From assembly GCF_018129025.1 (NCBI RefSeq), contig NZ_JAAEDI010000010.1, positions 62,001 to 126,000 on the forward strand: a stretch of 64,000 bases of DNA, written 5' to 3'. The notes beneath the pieces are model-generated. The model worked only from the letters and a program-made list of their open reading frames with translations, was not told the DNA's origin and did no database searches. This document shows, piece by piece, positions 61,087-64,000 of the stretch (positions are counted from its first letter, which is position 1; the number at the start of each line of letters is the position of its first letter). Source of the stretch: Neoroseomonas terrae (GTDB lineage Bacteria; Pseudomonadota; Alphaproteobacteria; Acetobacterales; Acetobacteraceae). The position numbers and the translations under genes were made by a program.

Positions 61087-61099
61087 TTTTTCAGAAAAA
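61087..61099. promoter_or_regulatory. AT-rich palindrome between divergent genes
   Basis: TTTTTC-A-GAAAAA is a perfect 6+1+6 inverted repeat in an AT-rich island unlike the surrounding DNA. It lies between the divergent hydrolase fusion (61005) and DUF1185 (61243) genes. It is a candidate operator for the XRE-cupin regulator at 62093. Confidence 0.45.
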
Positions 61100-61198
61100 T
61101 GAAACATGCGGGCCACGTATCGCCGCTATTGCCGGGCGTCTTGACATCGAATACTCAGATTAATGAAAATCCTGGCCGCCAGCCCGGAGAAGGAAGCG

Positions 61199-61246
61199 AT
61201 GATGAGAGCACGCGACGATCGCATGAGACAGGATCTCTGTCCGTGA
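61199..61246 (+). CDS. Possible 15-codon leader peptide
   Basis: A strong GGAGAAGGAAG precedes ATG-ATG at 61199. The frame gives MMRARDDRMRQDLCP and ends in TGA (61244-61246), overlapping the GTG proposed as start of the next gene (61243). It may drive that gene by translational coupling. No family similarity exists for so short a peptide, so this is a suggestion only. Confidence 0.3.
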   Translation: MMRARDDRMRQDLCP

Positions 61247-61863
61247 CGCCTCACCCCATTCGCAAGATCGTCACCTTCATCGACGATACGCTGGAAGAAG
61301 GCGGAAGAGCGACAGCACGGCCCATTCGCATGGCGGGCTGCGCGGCGGTCGTCCGTAATCCGTGGGCCGGTGCCGCATTCGTGGACAACCTTCGTCCCGG
61401 CATCACGGCGTATGCCGCCGCCCTGGGCGATACCCTCGTGCCGCGGCTGGTCGACCTCTTCCCCGATGCAGATGCCATCGAGGCCTTCGGCAAATGCGCG
61501 GTCGTCGGGGTCAATGGCGAGATCGAGCACGCCGCAGCGATGATCCACACCCTGCATTTCGGCAACCGGGTCCGCATCGGCACGCGTGGCGATTCGTTCA
61601 TGTCCTTCACCAACAAGCGCAACGGTGCCGGTGGCGCCGTCATCCTGCCGCTGACGCACAAGACAAGCGAGCTGCGCGGGTCTCGTTCGCATTTCCTGAC
61701 CCTCGAATTCGCGATCCCCGACGCGCCCGGACCGGATGAAATCGTGGTCGCTATCGGAGCCTCCGACGGCGGCAGGCCGCATTCGCGGATCGGCGACCGC
61801 TACATCGACATGAAAGAGATGGGCGTGGATCAGACGGGCAAGCCGCTTACAGCCCCTGCCTGA
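61243..61863 (+). CDS. Amino acid synthesis family protein (DUF1185)
   Basis: A 206-residue protein of the DUF1185/'amino acid synthesis' family (PF06684). It opens HPIRKIVTFIDDTLEEGGR, then AAVVRNPWAGAAFVDNLRP, AFGKCAVVGVNGEIEHAAAMIHTLHFGNRVR and the C-terminal ASDGGRPHSRIGDRYIDMKEMG. Family similarity starts at the proposed GTG 61243; the longer frame to 61099 has none. Function is unknown; relatives cluster with Bug receptors and hydrolases, as here. It is divergent from the hydrolase-TctC fusion. Confidence 0.82.
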   Translation: MTPHPIRKIVTFIDDTLEEGGRATARPIRMAGCAAVVRNPWAGAAFVDNLRPGITAYAAALGDTLVPRLVDLFPDADAIEAFGKCAVVGVNGEIEHAAAMIHTLHFGNRVRIGTRGDSFMSFTNKRNGAGGAVILPLTHKTSELRGSRSHFLTLEFAIPDAPGPDEIVVAIGASDGGRPHSRIGDRYIDMKEMGVDQTGKPLTAPA

Positions 61864-62092
61864 TCGCGGGAACACGCACCGGCAGCATCCGCGTTCCCGC
61901 GTCCGGCACGGCCACGACAACTCGCGCATCGCGACGGAGGCCGTAAGGGCAGTTCCTACGAGCTTGCCTATGCTGGCCGGCTGGCATGGCCAGACCCTGA
62001 TCCCTCAGCCTCGCCAATGCGGCTTGAACTTCAAGCATGCGGCTCGACAAGATAGATTGTCCGACCGCAACCTTGGCGAGACCTGCTTGGCG

Positions 62093-62716
62093 ATGGAAGA
62101 TGTAGAGTTGGCGAGCACGGCCGAGGCGTCGGGTGAGACCGACGCAACGTCCGCTGTGATCGGTCCCAAGATCCGCATGCTGCGGCGCTCACTATCGCTG
62201 TCCCTGCAGGTCCTTTCAGACCGGACTGGTATCTCGATCGGCCTGCTAAGCCAGATCGAGCGCGGCATCTCCGCGCCATCACTGAAGAACCTCGTTGCCC
62301 TGAGCTCGGCGCTTGGCATCCGCACGGGATGGTTCTTCGAGGAGGGCCATGCCGGTGACGATGGCGAGGGGCACTTGATCGTCAGGCGGGAGTTCCGCCG
62401 CAAGATCACCATGGCGAGCGGCACGAGCATGAGCAAGGAGCTGCTGAGCCCGAGGCGGGACGGCTCGCTCCAGATGTTCATTCTGACGCTGGAGCCCGGC
62501 GGGAGCACCGGTGAAGAACCCTATTCGCACCCGGCCGAGGTCGGCGGTTACGTTGTCTCGGGCCGCCTCGATCTTTGGCTGAATGGCCGGAGCTTCGTGC
62601 TGCGCAGCGGGGATAGCTTCTCGATTCCACCGAATTGCCTGCGACGCTATTCGAACGCAGATCCGCGCGAAGCCGTGGAATTGGTGTGGTCGATCGCCTA
62701 CCCGGATCGCATGTAA
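62093..62716 (+). CDS. XRE-family regulator with C-terminal cupin
   Basis: A 207-residue regulator. The HTH_3 domain is at residues ~24-78 (IGPKIRMLRRSLSLSLQVLSDRTGISIGLLSQIERGISAPSLKNLVALSSALGI). The cupin domain is at ~130-200 (SHPAEVGGYVVSGRLDLWLNGRSFVLRSGDSFSIPPNCLRRYSN). Such proteins sense small carboxylates or amines in the cupin. The ATG at 62093 is used, since the longer frame to 61964 lacks similarity. It probably controls the neighbouring DUF1185 and hydrolase genes. Confidence 0.9.
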   Translation: MEDVELASTAEASGETDATSAVIGPKIRMLRRSLSLSLQVLSDRTGISIGLLSQIERGISAPSLKNLVALSSALGIRTGWFFEEGHAGDDGEGHLIVRREFRRKITMASGTSMSKELLSPRRDGSLQMFILTLEPGGSTGEEPYSHPAEVGGYVVSGRLDLWLNGRSFVLRSGDSFSIPPNCLRRYSNADPREAVELVWSIAYPDRM

Positions 62717-62741
62717 GCTGCCGTGCTGTCCGGTGCAGATA

Positions 62742-62759
62742 GCCTGGGGACGGCCAGGC
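62742..62759. terminator. Hairpin after the XRE-cupin gene
   Basis: GCCTGG-GGACGG-CCAGGC forms a 6-base stem with a six-base loop, 25 bases past the XRE-cupin stop and before the convergent mtgA stop. No T-run follows, so it is a weak candidate. The rest of the 273-base gap holds nothing recognisable. Confidence 0.3.
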
Positions 62760-62989
62760 GATGCCTTCATCGCCGACGGGCATCGCGGCGCGCTGGACCG
62801 AGTCTCGTGCACGCGATGGAGCGTGCGAGGCTCCGGCGCTCCGGCACAGATAGTGCCTCCAACAAGTTGGCTGATGTCTACGGCGTCGCTGCACGAATCG
62901 AACGCTGTTCTCCGAATCATCTGATGCCGATGATCGACGGAGTAAGTCCGCCAGAAAGCGACTAAATCACCCGGTCGCGCCGCCGGACC

Positions 62990-63655
62990 CTACCATGAGC
63001 AGCCGAGCAGAGGGCGGATCTGCCCGATGCGCCGCTCGATGACGGCGGCGCGCCGGCGCACATACGGACCTGGCGATCCCGCAGACCAGGACAATGGGTT
63101 GGGAAGGACCGCCGCCAGGGTCGCGGCTTCCCGCGTCGAGAGCCGCGCGGCAGGCTTCCCAAAGAAGTGCTGGGCGGCCGCTTCCGCGCCATAGATGCCA
63201 GGGCCGAACTCCACGATATTAAGGTACACCTCAAGAACGCGCCGCCGCGGCCACAACAGCGCAATTTGCGGCGTGAACCAGGCTTCCAGGACCTTCCGAA
63301 CAGGATCCCGTCCGGGCCACAAAAAGAGGTTCTTGGCCGTCTGCATCGTGATGGTGCTGGCACCGCGAGGCCGGTCGCCCTCCGACCAGGCGTCCACTTG
63401 CTCGCCAAGCGCATTGAAGTCGAATCCCAGCCACTGCTCGCAGAAGAGATTGTCCTCCGCAGCAATCACCGCTGCGGCGAGCGCTGGAGCAATCTCATCA
63501 TGGGGCATCCAGCCGCGCTGCCAGCCGTATCCCTCCATCAGCCGTATGAGCATCAACGGCGTTGCCGGCGGCGGGAGGAAGCGGAACAGGAGTATCAACG
63601 CCAGCGGCACCGCGACTACCAGAATGGACACCCGCACGATGATTCGGCGCACCAT
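62990..63655 (-). CDS. mtgA: Monofunctional peptidoglycan transglycosylase
   Basis: A 221-residue GT51 transglycosylase that polymerises lipid II into glycan strands at the inner membrane. An N-terminal membrane anchor ([19 protein letters not shown]) is followed by the catalytic-Glu motif [32 protein letters not shown] and [29 protein letters not shown] come next. AAGAAGG six bases before the ATG at 63655 decides between that start and 63661. The usual His after the catalytic Glu (EDxxFxxHxGFD) is replaced by Gln-Trp-Leu here. Confidence 0.92.
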   Translation of the reverse strand: MVRRIIVRVSILVVAVPLALILLFRFLPPPATPLMLIRLMEGYGWQRGWMPHDEIAPALAAAVIAAEDNLFCEQWLGFDFNALGEQVDAWSEGDRPRGASTITMQTAKNLFLWPGRDPVRKVLEAWFTPQIALLWPRRRVLEVYLNIVEFGPGIYGAEAAAQHFFGKPAARLSTREAATLAAVLPNPLSWSAGSPGPYVRRRAAVIERRIGQIRPLLGCSW

Positions 63656-63797
63656 GAGCATCCTTCTTGCCGTGGTTCGGATGAGCCGCCCGCGCTTGGC
63701 GACCTCCGTGTGCTTTGGCGGGAGATCAAACGGCGGTAGCGCGGGCAATGCTTTGCCCGAACTGTCTGGCAGCCCGATGACCGGGCGCAGTAGGCAG

Positions 63798-64000
63798 CTA
63801 CCCCGTGCCGAGAACGTTTTGCAGTGAGACCAGATTATCGCCGCCCCAACCATGTGGCGCCGGATACCGCTCCAACTGCGCCGGAAGGTCGCGAAGCCAA
63901 GGTGGCCGATCATCCGACGGCGCAGCTCGGAGCTGCGGCAATGCGCTGCGCGATGGCGAAACCGAGCAACCCGATACCATCAGCGCCGCGGCGGCTATGC
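63798..64000 (-). CDS. C-terminal part of a small probable lipoprotein, 5' end outside window
   Basis: The minus-strand frame is open to the right edge. It reads [10 protein letters not shown], a lipobox with the lipidated Cys, then ~50 residues rich in Pro and Arg up to a stop at 63798. Starting at the ATG inside it (63980) would leave too short a signal, so the true start must be to the right. No family was recognised. The 142 bases between it and mtgA hold nothing clear. Confidence 0.4.
   Translation of the reverse strand, partial: IAAAALMVSGCSVSPSRSALPQLRAAPSDDRPPWLRDLPAQLERYPAPHGWGGDNLVSLQNVLGTG

Overview
The window is GC-rich, tightly packed bacterial DNA. Many gene pairs overlap by 1 or 4 bases. 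A GTTC-N7-GTTC SOS box of the alphaproteobacterial type precedes dinB. Together with the very large number of tripartite-tricarboxylate-transporter (TTT/Bug, TctC-type) binding proteins, this suggests an Alphaproteobacterium, probably Acetobacteraceae/Roseomonas-like; that taxonomic call is inference. No rRNA, tRNA or CRISPR array was seen. The first gene (iron alcohol dehydrogenase) and the last (a probable lipoprotein) are cut by the window edges.

Layout. 2-4008 (+): catabolic operon of iron alcohol dehydrogenase, sialidase-like BNR protein, DapA/NanA-type lyase and TctC. 4010-4207: C-terminal scrap of a LysR gene. 4236-7156 (+): SOS box, then dinB - DUF763 - alkB-like, a compact DNA-damage cassette. 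7225-7345: IS5-type scrap. 7385-15366 (-): seven-gene operon (TctC, enoyl-CoA hydratase, two acyl-CoA dehydrogenases, ADP-forming acyl-CoA synthetase, TctC, SMP-30 lactonase). 15593-17161 (+): divergent family-5 binding protein. 17183-20845 (-): second acyl-CoA cassette (enoyl-CoA hydratase, acyl-CoA synthetase, SDR). 21009-22943: TctC pseudogene, TetR regulator and another TctC. Five copies of one palindrome (CTGACCG-N2-CGGTCAG type) tie these units into a likely TetR regulon.

22997-36812: a LysR gene divergent from a luciferase-like monooxygenase; then LLM monooxygenase - AtuA - DUF4387 - TctC - PrpF - LysR (-), divergent from MmgE/PrpD - DUF4387 - AtuA - TctC - TctC (+). This is a mirrored locus that looks like an uncharacterised catabolic route. 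36880-38472 is a graveyard holding an IS481 scrap, a headless LysR gene and a frameshifted IS5 transposase scrap. 38527-43855: glutathione transferase, DUF427, Lpd/MerA-like flavoprotein and the ergothioneine genes egtB-egtD. 44080-52990: NAD-dependent epimerase/dehydrogenase with TctC, gamma-glutamyltransferase, the only complete tctCBA set, and a hydroxyisobutyrate-dehydrogenase-like gene with TctC. 53048-55118: twin LacI-type operators, LacI regulator and amidohydrolase. 55287-59094 (-): PaoABC-type periplasmic molybdenum aldehyde oxidoreductase. 59644-61005 (-): one reading frame joining an alpha/beta hydrolase to an internally deleted TctC. 61243-62716: DUF1185 protein and XRE-cupin regulator. 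62990-63655: mtgA.

Theme: eleven TctC-type genes and pseudogenes plus one hydrolase fusion lie in 64 kb with only one TctAB membrane pair, and nearly every one sits beside a different small catabolic module with its own regulator. Most receptors are probably orphans sharing membrane components or acting as sensors.
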